A stretch of 8,955 nt of DNA from the NCBI GenBank assembly GCA_031270755.1, contig JAISWV010000192.1, forward strand, positions 1 through 8,955, read 5' to 3'. This DNA comes from Synergistaceae bacterium. GTDB taxonomy: Bacteria; Synergistota; Synergistia; Synergistales; Aminobacteriaceae. Shown in pieces: positions 1 to 7,537 of this stretch. Position 1 is the first letter of the stretch. Each line of letters begins with the position of its first letter. Both the position numbers and the translations under genes were made by a program. Below the pieces are notes generated by a model. The model was given only the letters and a program-made list of their open reading frames with translations, made no database searches and was not told the origin of the DNA.

Positions 1-2177
1 TGTTGAAACTTTACCGTCATCGGCTCGAACCCAAGCCGGAAATTTTGCAACGCGTCGCCGAGGTCAGCCGCGCCAACAGCCGTCACTTCGTCGTTTTCAG
101 GGAGACGGGGTTCGACGAACGCGCCGGGCGCTGGTACGAGCTGCTGGAGTACGTTCCCCTGGGGTCCCTCCGGGATGCGCCGCCCGGCATAAAACGAAAA
201 ACCGCCTTCATCGTGGGCCTCGTTTCCAACCTGGCGGAGGCTATCCATTGCCTGCACCTCAACGAAATTGTTCACTGCGACATCAAGCCCGCCAACGTCC
301 TGGCCCGCTCCCTGGAGCCGCCGGACCTGGTCCTGACGGATTTCGGCATTTCCTCGCTATTGGCCTCGGACATGTCCAACAAAATGACGAGTTTGAAGGG
401 CACCCCCATGTACTGGGCCCCAGAGGCCTTCAGCCGCCTCGTGGGCCGCCCCTGCGACTGGTGGGGCCTGGGTATGATCGTCCTAGAACTTCTCGCGGGC
501 GAACACCCTTTCCAGGGACTGGCGGAATCCCAAATCATCCATAAGCTGACAATCGGCAACGTGGAGATCCCGGCCTCTCTGGACTCGCGCTGGGGGCTGC
601 TGCTCAAGGGGCTTTTGACGAAGGACGACGGCAGGCGGTGGGGGTACGGCGAGGTCGCCCGATGGCTGGTCGGCGAACATGACATTCCCGAGTTCTACGA
701 AGAACGTCAACCCCCGGGCTCATCCTCCCAGGACAAAAGAAAACCCTTTCGCTTTGGGGGAAAGGATTACCTCACGCTGGAAGATTTGGCACGGGCCTTC
801 GCCGCTTCCGAAACGCCCTGGCTCGATGCTTCGGCGTATCTGCGCTACGTGCGGCGGTGGCTCGAAAGCCGCATGATGTTCGACGAGGCCACAGCATTCG
901 GGAACGACACAGCAGGAAAGCCCCCCGAAGAGGCTCTTTTCCGGCTTTTCCGGTTCGTCCACGAGAACACCTCCTGCCCGTTCTGCCTGATGGGAAAGCA
1001 GATCGATGCCGGCAGCTTGTATCTTTTTCTGTCGCGCGCCATCGGTCACGAGGCGTCGGAGGCGGAGACCCGGGTGGTGGAGATGCTGGGCAGCGGGCAA
1101 TTGCTGTCATTTTACGATGAATATCTCAAACTCTCCAACCGGGAGGCGGAACCGTTTTTTTACAGCCTGCTGCGCCTTCTGACCCACAAAAACCTCTACC
1201 AGCAGTGGGTCTGCTGCGAGGCAATTCAGAAGCCGGAGGCATGGCTTCTGCCCGTTGACGCTCAACCCCCTGAGAAAACCCTGGAGGCCCTGTCGCGGAT
1301 GGAGGGTTTGCCTCTGAAGCGCGAGACCTTTGAGGAACTCGAAAACAATTACGTCCTGCCGGAGGGGTTGCGGTCCCTGTTTCGCGCCGCGTCCACCTAC
1401 GCCCAGGGCGTGGCCAAGCTGGAATTTTGGGAAAAACAGGGATTGCTGCTCCCAAGGGATCCCTATTCTTTCATGTTTGAGAGCCTGGGTCTCGACGAGT
1501 ACGAGAGGACGGCGCGAGTGCGCTGTCTGGGACACGTCCCTGCGCTTCTGGAAAAGATCGCGTTTTTGTTGGGCGAGCTGTCGACTTTTCCCAAGCCTGG
1601 GGACGATCTTCAGGCTCGAACGGTTTCGCCCGTGATCGAACGCCTGAAACAGTTGAAAGAGCAAAAGATAATCTCGGAGGATATTCATTTCATTCAGAAA
1701 GTGACCGGTTTGTTTGCCAAGCGGAAAGAAATCGAACGTCTCTGGTGGGCCCGATACGTTCTCGCTCTGGGGGGAGGTATTGGCGGCGGGTGGTTTTTCA
1801 ACCTGGTACGCACTCTCTCGGGAAGCCCCGAGAGGAGTTTTTTCTGGTATTGCATCGTTCTTGGGGGAGGGGGTATTCTCTGGAATCTCTTTGACAAGCT
1901 GTTCCATCTTCGGAAAATGTTCGGCATCGGCAAAGGAAATGAAAAATTTCGCTCCTTTCGCCGTGGAGGTGTGATCGTTCCGCTTGTGGTCCTTGCCGGT
2001 TACTTCGCGCCCGGGGCACTTCCCCTTTTGCTCCCGGAGTATTTCCTGCGTCTCGTATGCTGGGTTCTGGGCGCCGTGCCGGGGATTTTGATTCCTTACA
2101 TAGGGGGAGGTTTTTTCCTTGCGAAAAACACGCGGGCCATTTTGCGAGCCTGCGATGACTACCCGAGGACCCCGTAA
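1..2177 (+). CDS. Membrane-attached Ser/Thr protein kinase, 5' truncated by the window edge
   Basis: Eukaryotic-type (Hanks) kinase that phosphorylates Ser/Thr on protein partners. Numbering from the first full codon (position 3), the visible motifs are HCDIKPAN at 91-98 (catalytic loop, Asp93), DFG at 113-115 (metal binding), GTPMYWAPE at 133-141 and DWWGLG at 152-157. Cys replaces the usual Arg before the catalytic Asp, so it is a non-RD kinase. The gene is probably cut on the left: the first full codon is TTG, but no glycine-rich loop follows, and the start reads x-L-K-L-Y-R with the preceding codon ending in TG. That fits a beta-3 strand with Lys2 as the ATP lysine, so TTG is likely an internal Leu. 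After the kinase domain comes a long, mainly helical region (about 250-575) with a CPFC pair at 325-328. Three to four hydrophobic segments follow (about 580-602, 612-632, 655-705), placing the C-terminus in the membrane. I do not recognise the middle region. Confidence 0.88.
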   Translation, partial: LKLYRHRLEPKPEILQRVAEVSRANSRHFVVFRETGFDERAGRWYELLEYVPLGSLRDAPPGIKRKTAFIVGLVSNLAEAIHCLHLNEIVHCDIKPANVLARSLEPPDLVLTDFGISSLLASDMSNKMTSLKGTPMYWAPEAFSRLVGRPCDWWGLGMIVLELLAGEHPFQGLAESQIIHKLTIGNVEIPASLDSRWGLLLKGLLTKDDGRRWGYGEVARWLVGEHDIPEFYEERQPPGSSSQDKRKPFRFGGKDYLTLEDLARAFAASETPWLDASAYLRYVRRWLESRMMFDEATAFGNDTAGKPPEEALFRLFRFVHENTSCPFCLMGKQIDAGSLYLFLSRAIGHEASEAETRVVEMLGSGQLLSFYDEYLKLSNREAEPFFYSLLRLLTHKNLYQQWVCCEAIQKPEAWLLPVDAQPPEKTLEALSRMEGLPLKRETFEELENNYVLPEGLRSLFRAASTYAQGVAKLEFWEKQGLLLPRDPYSFMFESLGLDEYERTARVRCLGHVPALLEKIAFLLGELSTFPKPGDDLQARTVSPVIERLKQLKEQKIISEDIHFIQKVTGLFAKRKEIERLWWARYVLALGGGIGGGWFFNLVRTLSGSPERSFFWYCIVLGGGGILWNLFDKLFHLRKMFGIGKGNEKFRSFRRGGVIVPLVVLAGYFAPGALPLLLPEYFLRLVCWVLGAVPGILIPYIGGGFFLAKNTRAILRACDDYPRTP

Positions 2178-2264
2178 AGGCCGAACGATAAGCAGCGAAC
2201 CGACGAAGAACGTGTCGCGTGAGTCGTTCCCCTGAGCTTTAATTTCGAAAGGAAGGATATATCG

Positions 2265-2438
2265 ATGCGTAACCTGCCTGTGTGGATTTTGTTTGCCTGC
2301 GCCTTCGCTATGGCGTATCTGGGAACGGTGCGCTACCGCGCCGGTCAAAGAGGGCGCGCGATGTACAATTTTTTCATGGCGGCGTCGATGATTGTTTTCG
2401 GCCTCGTCTATCTGGGAGCGATTTCGCCCTCGGAATGA
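2265..2438 (+). CDS. Small two-helix membrane protein, hypothetical
   Basis: A 57-residue ORF starting MRNLPVWILF and ending GAISPSE. Two hydrophobic stretches (about 4-20 and 36-53) flank a short basic loop, TVRYRAGQRGR (21-31), giving a helical hairpin with the positive loop probably cytoplasmic. The start is supported by a strong Shine-Dalgarno GGAAGG at 2251-2256, eight bases before ATG. It lies 87 bp downstream of the kinase stop on the same strand, with no clear terminator between, so it may be cotranscribed with the kinase. The family is not recognised. The evidence is the ribosome site, the clean two-helix pattern and the lack of any competing gene. Confidence 0.68.
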   Translation: MRNLPVWILFACAFAMAYLGTVRYRAGQRGRAMYNFFMAASMIVFGLVYLGAISPSE

Positions 2439-2501
2439 GGGGCGATGCGAGAGTTTCGGAGCCCTTCCCGTTTATATGACTGTTTCTGCCTGCCATCCGT
2501 A

Positions 2502-2510
2502 TGTTAAGAT
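2502..2510 (+). promoter_or_regulatory. Possible extended -10 promoter for the DUF364-like gene
   Basis: TG at 2502-2503, one base, then TAAGAT at 2505-2510 matches an extended -10 pattern (TGnTAnnnT). No good -35 box is seen at the right spacing; the nearest (ATGACT at 2476-2481) is too far away. It lies about 57 bp before the ATG at 2568. This is a pattern match only. Confidence 0.3.
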
Positions 2511-2567
2511 AGACGCGGTCGGACTTCGACGCAGCAAGAAGCCAAGAAGGCCGGGAGGAGGGGCGTC

Positions 2568-3296
2568 ATGAATTTCTTCGAGGATGTGGTGAGCGGCGTT
2601 CGCAAGTGCGAAGACGTCTCGGTGGCGAGGCTGGTCCTGGGGTGGCACGCGAGCCTCGTGATCGCGTCCGATGGCCGGTGGGGCATCGGCTGTGTCCCCA
2701 ACTCCCTGAAGGAGGCCCACACGGCCCGGGAGGCCCACACGAACTTGCTGCTGGGGGGATCTATGGCTCAATTGGCGGAGCTGATCGTCTCGCCGTTTCC
2801 CCAGGAGTTCGCGGCGGCGACGGCGGCGTGCGCGGCGCTTCTGCCTTTTCCCGGAAGAGGTTTCCCCATGGATGCCATTATGCCCTGTGCCCAGGGGGAC
2901 AAGGTGGCCGTGCTGGGGTATCAGCGGGAGTTGATTTCTATGATGCGCGACTGGGGGTGGAACGTGGCCATCTTCGACGACAACCGCCAGGGCTGCTTTC
3001 CCCAGAAGGACTTCGCCGAGGGCGCCGAAAGGGCGGACTGGGTGTGGCTCTTCCCCGAGGCCATCCGCGACCGGTGGCTGATCTCCACCACGGACGTCCT
3101 GAAGACGAAAAAGGGCTGCTTTCTCCAAGGCCCCGGCCTCCCCTGGCTGCGCGAAAGCTTCGCGTCCCTGGGCGTGACCCACCTGGTGGCCCCCGAGGCC
3201 GCGGGCGATGCCGAGATGGTACACGCGCGCATCTCCGCCGGGGGCGATCCGTGGCTTTGTCCCGACCTGGAGTGGCGTGTACATTCGGTGGGGTAA
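2568..3296 (+). CDS. DUF4213/DUF364-like protein (putative heavy-metal chelation family)
   Basis: A 242-residue soluble protein with no signal peptide or membrane segment. The layout resembles proteins with an N-terminal DUF4213-like part and a C-terminal DUF364 Rossmann-like part. Residues 38-92 carry a Gly-rich WGIGCVPN stretch, then a helical part with GGSMAQLAELIVSPFPQEFA and the Ala-rich AATAACAALLP. The second half starts with a beta strand plus glycine (DKVAVLGY, 111-118). A second strand ending in acidic residues follows (NVAIFDD, 132-138), then ERADWVWLFPEAI (154-166), GPGLPWL (188-194) and GVTHLVAPEA (202-211). The family is only tentatively linked to metal or cofactor binding, and its role is not established. 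Five cysteines (14, 42, 88, 107, 143) lie in the first 143 residues. The start has a strong Shine-Dalgarno GGGAGGAGG (2553-2561). The assignment is from remembered family patterns. Confidence 0.66.
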   Translation: MNFFEDVVSGVRKCEDVSVARLVLGWHASLVIASDGRWGIGCVPNSLKEAHTAREAHTNLLLGGSMAQLAELIVSPFPQEFAAATAACAALLPFPGRGFPMDAIMPCAQGDKVAVLGYQRELISMMRDWGWNVAIFDDNRQGCFPQKDFAEGAERADWVWLFPEAIRDRWLISTTDVLKTKKGCFLQGPGLPWLRESFASLGVTHLVAPEAAGDAEMVHARISAGGDPWLCPDLEWRVHSVG

Positions 3297-3315
3297 TGAC
3301 GACTTGTTGGAACGA

Positions 3316-3333
3316 TTACAAACACTCTTGTAA
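3316..3333 (+). other. Short inverted repeat TTACAA-N6-TTGTAA
   Basis: A perfect six-base dyad starting 19 bases after the DUF364-like stop codon. It could be a small operator or a weak hairpin ending the upstream transcript: T-rich sequence follows at 3349-3360, though not directly. AT-only stems of this size also arise by chance, so the function is open. Confidence 0.22.
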
Positions 3334-3373
3334 ATTGGGACTTGCGCTTTTTCCTTTTTTGAGGTCGTCCACA

Positions 3374-3460
3374 TCATCCACTTATCCACAAAAGGCCAAA
3401 AAAAGGGAGATTTTCTTCCCGTAAGGGGTATTTATCCACAGGCTTATCCACTTATCCACA
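3374..3460 (+). promoter_or_regulatory. Cluster of DnaA boxes (possible origin or DnaA-binding regulatory site)
   Basis: Three exact copies of TTATCCACA, the high-affinity DnaA box, lie at 3382-3390, 3432-3440 and 3452-3460. Near matches are TTATCCACT at 3444-3452 (one mismatch) and TCATCCACT at 3374-3382 (two mismatches). All are in the same orientation, and neighbours overlap by one base in two places. They sit in an intergenic, locally A/T-rich stretch (A-runs near 3391-3404, 3461-3465 and 3472-3477). Known roles for such clusters are replication initiation, DnaA titration or reactivation, and DnaA control of transcription. No dnaA, dnaN, gidA, parA or similar origin-marker gene is in the window, and the flanking genes point the same way, so the role stays open. 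The box matches are seen directly; DnaA binding is inferred. Confidence 0.72.
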
Positions 3461-3463
3461 AAA
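3376..3463 (+). repeat. 18-bp direct repeat, 70 bp apart, carrying paired DnaA boxes
   Basis: ATCCACTTATCCACAAAA occurs exactly at 3376-3393 and 3446-3463. Extended two bases upstream, the copies match at 19 of 20 positions. Each unit holds two head-to-tail DnaA-like boxes at an 8-bp pitch. The 70-bp offset is close to seven helical turns, which would place the units on the same face of the DNA. Confidence 0.75.
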
Positions 3464-3509
3464 AAGCCTTCAAAAAAATCCCGGGAGATCCATGTCCTGA
3501 TGACGAATC

Positions 3510-3525
3510 GAGGTCCTGCCGCTTG
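3510..3525 (+). promoter_or_regulatory. Ribosome binding site selecting a TTG start
   Basis: GAGGT at 3510-3514 lies eight bases before TTG at 3523-3525. No ATG or GTG exists in this frame upstream before the sequence becomes non-coding, and the TTG is followed directly by a basic-then-hydrophobic anchor. This supports TTG as the true start of the AsmA/TamB-like gene. Confidence 0.6.
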
Positions 3526-6500
3526 AGGTTTCTGACGAAAATTTTGGCTCGTATCTTCGCCGTTCTCGCGACGGTTCTTTTGATCGCTGCCGGCGGCGTC
3601 CTTTGGGGACCCATAGGCCCTGTGCTGGTGGAGCCCCTGGTGCGCCGATTCGGGGAGCTTTCCGTGCCCGCCTTGAAGGTGGCCGGCGTGGGCGGCACCC
3701 TCTACTCCGGCCTTACCTTGAACGGCGTCGAGCTGACCTCGGAGGATTCCCTTCTTTTGAGCGCGAAACGGGTCATGATCCGTCCCTCTTGGAGCCATTT
3801 GCGGCGCGGGGTTCTCTGGCTCTCGGACCTGGAGATCGACGGAGTGCGGGCGAACATGGAGGACCTGTCGGCCTTGGCCGCCCGTTACGGAGGCAAGAAA
3901 GGCGGGAGCTCGGCGTCTGTGGAGCCCATTCGCGTGACACTACGGGAGATTACCCTGACTACCCCCCTTTACTCCATCCAGGTGGAGGAGGGATTTTTGA
4001 CCCAGGACGGAGCCGTCATGCTTTCCGCGGACCTGGGCGGCCTCCCCGTGCGGCTCGGCGGCGCTCTCTCCCTGGACCCCCTGGAGGCGCTTTCCGTGGA
4101 CGTCTCGGTGGGGACGGGGCGGGCCTTTTTGAGCGGCAGACTGACGGCCCCCTTCGACGTCAAGGGCGTTCTGCACTCCGTGAGGCTTGAGGAACTGCTG
4201 ACGGTTTTCTCAGCCGGCGTGGAGGGCGCGGGGGAGGTGGACGGGTACTTCACGGTGGCTGGGGCGGGCAAAGACCTGGAGGCCTGGGGCTCCCTTCGGC
4301 TGAGCCAGGGCCTGGTGGCCGGGATTCCCGTGGATGCCTCCGTGCCCTGGCGGTACAAGGACGGGGACCTGGTGGTCTCTCAGGCCCAGGTGGAGAGCCT
4401 GTCGGCCGATATCGAACTGAAGGCCTCCGCCGACCTGCGGCCGGTCCCCGCGTCGGACCGCCTCTTCGCCAGGGGCGGCATTCGAAACGTCTCCATGAAA
4501 AAGCTGGACCGCGCTTTGTCGCTGGGTGCCGGCCTGGAGGGCGACAACGGGATGGTGGACTTCTGGGTCTCCGCCGACCAGGGGGGACGCATGGCGGGCA
4601 AGGCCTTCGTGCGCCTGCCCCAGTTGAAGGCCCAGGGCAAAGAAATCGTCAAAGGGCTGCGGGCCAACGTTTTTTTGTTCCCCGACGGATCTTTGGCCGC
4701 GGACTGCGCCGGCACGGTCTTCGGGGCCAAAGTGACCGGCTCCCAGGTCCCGGGAACGGGCCGGGCGAAACGAGCGGAACAAAAGAAACAAGAAAGTTCG
4801 CGCGCGTTCAGTGCGGTTTTGCCGGCGATGAACTTCACCGCCCAGGGGCTCGACATGGCCTTGGCCGCCGCGGCGTTCCCCGGTCTGGCCTCCCTGGCCC
4901 CCGCCGGAGTTCTGGACCTGAGCGTCAAAGTGGAGAACCGCGCCGGGCGTCTTACGGTGGAGGGGCAGACGAGTTCCCAAGCCCTGACTGTGGGAGGGGT
5001 GAAGATCAACTCCATCCTGGGCGGCTTCCGGTTCGAGGACAAGGTCTTCGTGCTGGAGGGAGTGAAGGCCCAGATCGGCAGAGCGCCCCTGGACTTTTCG
5101 GGAAAGGCGGACCTGGAAACCTCCCAGCTGCGGTTCGCGGGAATCCTCAGCCGGTTCGACCCCAAGTCCATACCCGCCCTGGAGCAGCTGGAGGGTCTTT
5201 GCGACGTGGCCGTGAGCGTCGAGGGGACGACGGCGTCTCCCAAAGTGGCCGTGTCGGTGACCGGCAGCCAGAACAGCGTGGCGGGGTTCCCCATAAGGCG
5301 CATGAGCCTCTCGGGAACTTACGAAAACGACAAGGTGGTCATCCCGGAGACGGTGCTGCTGCTGCCCGGCGGCTCTCTCTCCTTCCGGGGCGAGGTGGGC
5401 CTGCCCAAGGGAGGGGAGCCCGTGCTGAACCTGTCGGGCGCTTTGACGGACCTGGACCTCAAGACCTTGTCCGAGTCCTGGGACACCGACGTGACGGGAC
5501 GCCTGGAGGGCAGCTTGAAGATCTCCGGAGCCGTCAGCGACGCCACTCTTTCGGCCGTCGTCGAGTCCGGAGGGTTCTCGGTGGCCTCCACCGACGTGCG
5601 GGACCTTCACCTGGACTTTTCGGGCACGACGCAGAACGTGGCGGTCCGCAGCGTGAGGGCGAAAATCAACGGCGGGACCCTGGAGGGGAAAGGCTCTTTG
5701 ACCTTCGGCCGGCGCGGAAAAATACAGGTCGACATGCAGGCCAAGGGGATAGAGATCCGCTCCCTGCTGGCTCAATTCGGGGTGGACGGCGTGGTGGGAG
5801 GCCGTCTCGACGGCACTTTGTCGTTCCAAGGCTCCCCCGTGCGTCCGGAGTTGGCCGTCAAGGTAACCTCGCCTCTGACCGTCAAAGAAACGCTGCTGGA
5901 TAGCCTGGAGGCTACCATCGTCTCTCCGGCCCGGGGCAAGTTCGACATGAACGCAACCGGCCGCCTGGGGGACCTGACCCTCACCCTCAAGGGGCACATG
6001 GAGCGGAACGACAAGGGCTGGGGCTACGCCGCGGAGAGCGGGCTCCTGGACCTGGACCAATTGGTGACGGCCAAGATGCCCTCTATGAAAGGCCGGTTTT
6101 CGGGCAAAGCCAAGGCCCGAGTGACGGGCCGCCTGGAGGGACGCCGCCGAGGCCGCGGGGGAGGGGCAAGGCCCAGCGGAGCAAACTCCAATGAAGCCGG
6201 CCCCGGCGAACCCTCCCCCGTCAACGTCCTGATATCGCTTCCGACCTTAGCGGCGGCCGGGATGGAGCTGCGGGACATCTCCCTGCCGATACGGGTGCAG
6301 GGGGATCAGGCGACGATACGGCACGGCACGGGCCTCGCCTATGACGGAAAGATCGGCATCGACGCCGACGTGAACATGCCGGACCAGAAGTGGACCGCGA
6401 CGGCGAAGGTCACGGGCCTGAACATCGGCCAGGCGGCCGCGCCTTTCATGAAGCAGGGGGCCGTTGTGGGCAGCGCCGACGTCAACGTCCGCCTTACGGG

Positions 6501-7173
6501 GGACTACGGAGCTCTGATGATGGTGTTCGCCAACGGGGATTTCCGGTCCGGCGAGGGCTACATCCATAAGTTCGACGTGCTGGACAAGATAGCGGAGGAC
6601 GGGCGAATCTCCTTCAAGGAGATAAGAGGCTCGTTTTTCTGGGACGGCAAGGACCTGTGGCTGAACCCGGGGACCCAGGCCACGGCCAAGGAAAGGGATC
6701 CGCTCTACCGGTATTTCTCGGTCAACGGCCCTCTGGGCCTCATGGGCAAAGGGCTCGCTTTGAACTGCAAGGGGCGGTTCGACGTCCACGCTCTGGACAT
6801 GCTGCTGGGGGCGTTGAAAAGCGCTTTCCAGTTGATGACGGGCGGGCTCACGGGGGGCGGAGGGCAGCTTCTGCGTCAGGCTGTGGGCAAGCTGGTGGGC
6901 TACACCGAGCGCGACTTTCAGGACGTGACCTTCCAATTGAAGGGGAGCTGGCAGGCGCTGCAGCTACTGAACCTGAAGATCGACAAGTCACTGGAGGGTT
7001 ATCTTCCATTAAATATGCTGAACGGAACGGAACAGCAGATGAAAGAAAACCAAAAGAAAATACAGTTCAACATCACGATCCCCACCGGATCGGGCGGGGA
7101 CGACGAGGCGGACACCGAAGGCCAGTTGAAAAAACAACTGATCGACAACATCTTCAACCAAATGCAGTTCTGA
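3523..7173 (+). CDS. AsmA/TamB-like inner-membrane-anchored envelope protein
   Basis: A 1216-residue protein with a basic N-terminus and one hydrophobic anchor (about 8-31), then a very long periplasmic part. That part is built from repeated beta-strand units with frequent motifs such as G-x-L/V, 'GxLxGxLxxxG' and 'LDGTLSFQGSP'. This is the pattern of AsmA/TamB-type proteins, which form an extended greasy groove across the periplasm and are linked to outer-membrane lipid transport or outer-membrane protein assembly. The region about 900-1140 resembles an AsmA-like C-terminal module, including a 'FRSGEGYIHKFDVLDKIAEDG' type segment. Two hydrophilic linkers interrupt the beta pattern: a Lys/Gln-rich one at about 414-426 and an Arg/Gly/Pro-rich one at about 873-897. 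The sequence ends in a polar tail finishing FNQMQF. The length is close to that of TamB. I cannot decide between TamB and a longer AsmA paralogue, and no tamA/BamA-like gene is adjacent. The upstream gap carries the DnaA boxes, so DnaA-linked control is possible. Confidence 0.82.
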   Translation: MRFLTKILARIFAVLATVLLIAAGGVLWGPIGPVLVEPLVRRFGELSVPALKVAGVGGTLYSGLTLNGVELTSEDSLLLSAKRVMIRPSWSHLRRGVLWLSDLEIDGVRANMEDLSALAARYGGKKGGSSASVEPIRVTLREITLTTPLYSIQVEEGFLTQDGAVMLSADLGGLPVRLGGALSLDPLEALSVDVSVGTGRAFLSGRLTAPFDVKGVLHSVRLEELLTVFSAGVEGAGEVDGYFTVAGAGKDLEAWGSLRLSQGLVAGIPVDASVPWRYKDGDLVVSQAQVESLSADIELKASADLRPVPASDRLFARGGIRNVSMKKLDRALSLGAGLEGDNGMVDFWVSADQGGRMAGKAFVRLPQLKAQGKEIVKGLRANVFLFPDGSLAADCAGTVFGAKVTGSQVPGTGRAKRAEQKKQESSRAFSAVLPAMNFTAQGLDMALAAAAFPGLASLAPAGVLDLSVKVENRAGRLTVEGQTSSQALTVGGVKINSILGGFRFEDKVFVLEGVKAQIGRAPLDFSGKADLETSQLRFAGILSRFDPKSIPALEQLEGLCDVAVSVEGTTASPKVAVSVTGSQNSVAGFPIRRMSLSGTYENDKVVIPETVLLLPGGSLSFRGEVGLPKGGEPVLNLSGALTDLDLKTLSESWDTDVTGRLEGSLKISGAVSDATLSAVVESGGFSVASTDVRDLHLDFSGTTQNVAVRSVRAKINGGTLEGKGSLTFGRRGKIQVDMQAKGIEIRSLLAQFGVDGVVGGRLDGTLSFQGSPVRPELAVKVTSPLTVKETLLDSLEATIVSPARGKFDMNATGRLGDLTLTLKGHMERNDKGWGYAAESGLLDLDQLVTAKMPSMKGRFSGKAKARVTGRLEGRRRGRGGGARPSGANSNEAGPGEPSPVNVLISLPTLAAAGMELRDISLPIRVQGDQATIRHGTGLAYDGKIGIDADVNMPDQKWTATAKVTGLNIGQAAAPFMKQGAVVGSADVNVRLTGDYGALMMVFANGDFRSGEGYIHKFDVLDKIAEDGRISFKEIRGSFFWDGKDLWLNPGTQATAKERDPLYRYFSVNGPLGLMGKGLALNCKGRFDVHALDMLLGALKSAFQLMTGGLTGGGGQLLRQAVGKLVGYTERDFQDVTFQLKGSWQALQLLNLKIDKSLEGYLPLNMLNGTEQQMKENQKKIQFNITIPTGSGGDDEADTEGQLKKQLIDNIFNQMQF

Positions 7174-7268
7174 AAAAGCAGTAAGGGCCTGTAAAGAAAT
7201 TAAAAAATTACTTCTTTTATGTCGAATTTCTCATTTGCATCTCGCGGGATTGAGGGCCCGATTTTCGC

Positions 7269-7297
7269 TTGACAGATCGGGAAAGCGCATTTAAAGT
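7269..7297 (+). promoter_or_regulatory. Sigma70-type promoter of the thiW leader
   Basis: A perfect -35 TTGACA (7269-7274), a 17-bp spacer and a -10 TAAAGT (7292-7297, four of six matches) place transcription start near 7304, about 80 bases before the riboswitch. The initial transcript is strongly purine-rich (about 7296-7332). Confidence 0.68.
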
Positions 7298-7380
7298 AAG
7301 TAAAAAGGGTAAAAAGGTAAAGAAAGAGGCAATGAAAGGGGATGCAGAGACCGGTCGAAATCGAATAAAAGCAAAAAACA

Positions 7381-7512
7381 GACTCCGGGGGAGCTTGGCT
7401 GAGAGGAAAGAGGTTTTTTTGCGGTTTTGCGGCTTTGCGGTTGCAGAAAACAGGAAGTACGACTCTTTCGACCCCAGAACCTGATCCAGGTAATGCTGGC
7501 GAAGGGAGCGAG
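7381..7512 (+). promoter_or_regulatory. TPP riboswitch (THI element)
   Basis: An RNA aptamer for thiamine pyrophosphate controlling thiW. The hallmark GGCTGAGAGG is at 7397-7406, and the second core, ACCCCAGAACCTGATCC then GGTAATGCTGGCGAAGGGAG, covers 7471-7508. Helices that can be drawn are P1 from CTCC (7383-7386) with GGAG (7505-7508), an arm from AAAGAG (7407-7412) with CTCTTT (7463-7468), and P5 from CCAG (7486-7489) with CTGG (7496-7499) around the GTAATG loop. As I recall the E. coli thiM aptamer, P5 there is CTGG/CCAG, so the swap here is compensatory. The arm between the two cores is unusually long (about 50 nt) and holds an octamer repeat. An intrinsic terminator follows, so control is probably by transcription attenuation: high TPP gives termination. 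Confidence 0.95.
7421..7444 (+). repeat. Three tandem octamers inside the riboswitch variable arm
   Basis: GCGGTTTT, GCGGCTTT and GCGGTTGC follow head to tail in the loop side of the P3-type arm. This arm is known to vary in length between TPP riboswitches, so the repeat may be a slippage expansion that does not disturb the core. Confidence 0.6.
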
Positions 7513-7537
7513 AAGCATGACTGTCAAAAAAACTGTC

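Noticed and set aside
1107..2348. 413-codon open frame on the minus strand
   Set aside because: Antisense to the kinase gene and running past its end, with low-complexity shadow composition and no motif.
2445..2507. 20-codon ORF after the small membrane protein
   Set aside because: No ribosome site and no features beyond chance.
2605..3424. 272-codon plus-strand frame overlapping the DUF364-like gene
   Set aside because: Gly/Arg/Pro-rich shadow in another frame with no motif. The ATG at 2568 has the ribosome site and the family-like sequence.
3371..3463. Direct repeats as a CRISPR array or plasmid iterons
   Set aside because: Only two 18-bp copies with DnaA-box content, no regular spacers, and no cas or plasmid rep gene in the window.
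4210..6060. 616-codon open frame on the minus strand
   Set aside because: It is fully antisense to the AsmA/TamB-like gene, has a composition typical of reverse-strand shadows in GC-rich DNA (His/Gly/Gln/Arg-rich) and no recognisable domain.
7193..7223. AT-only dyad after the TamB-like gene as an intrinsic terminator
   Set aside because: The imperfect stem AAGAAATT/AATTACTT has no G-C core and an internal mismatch, so it is too weak to call.
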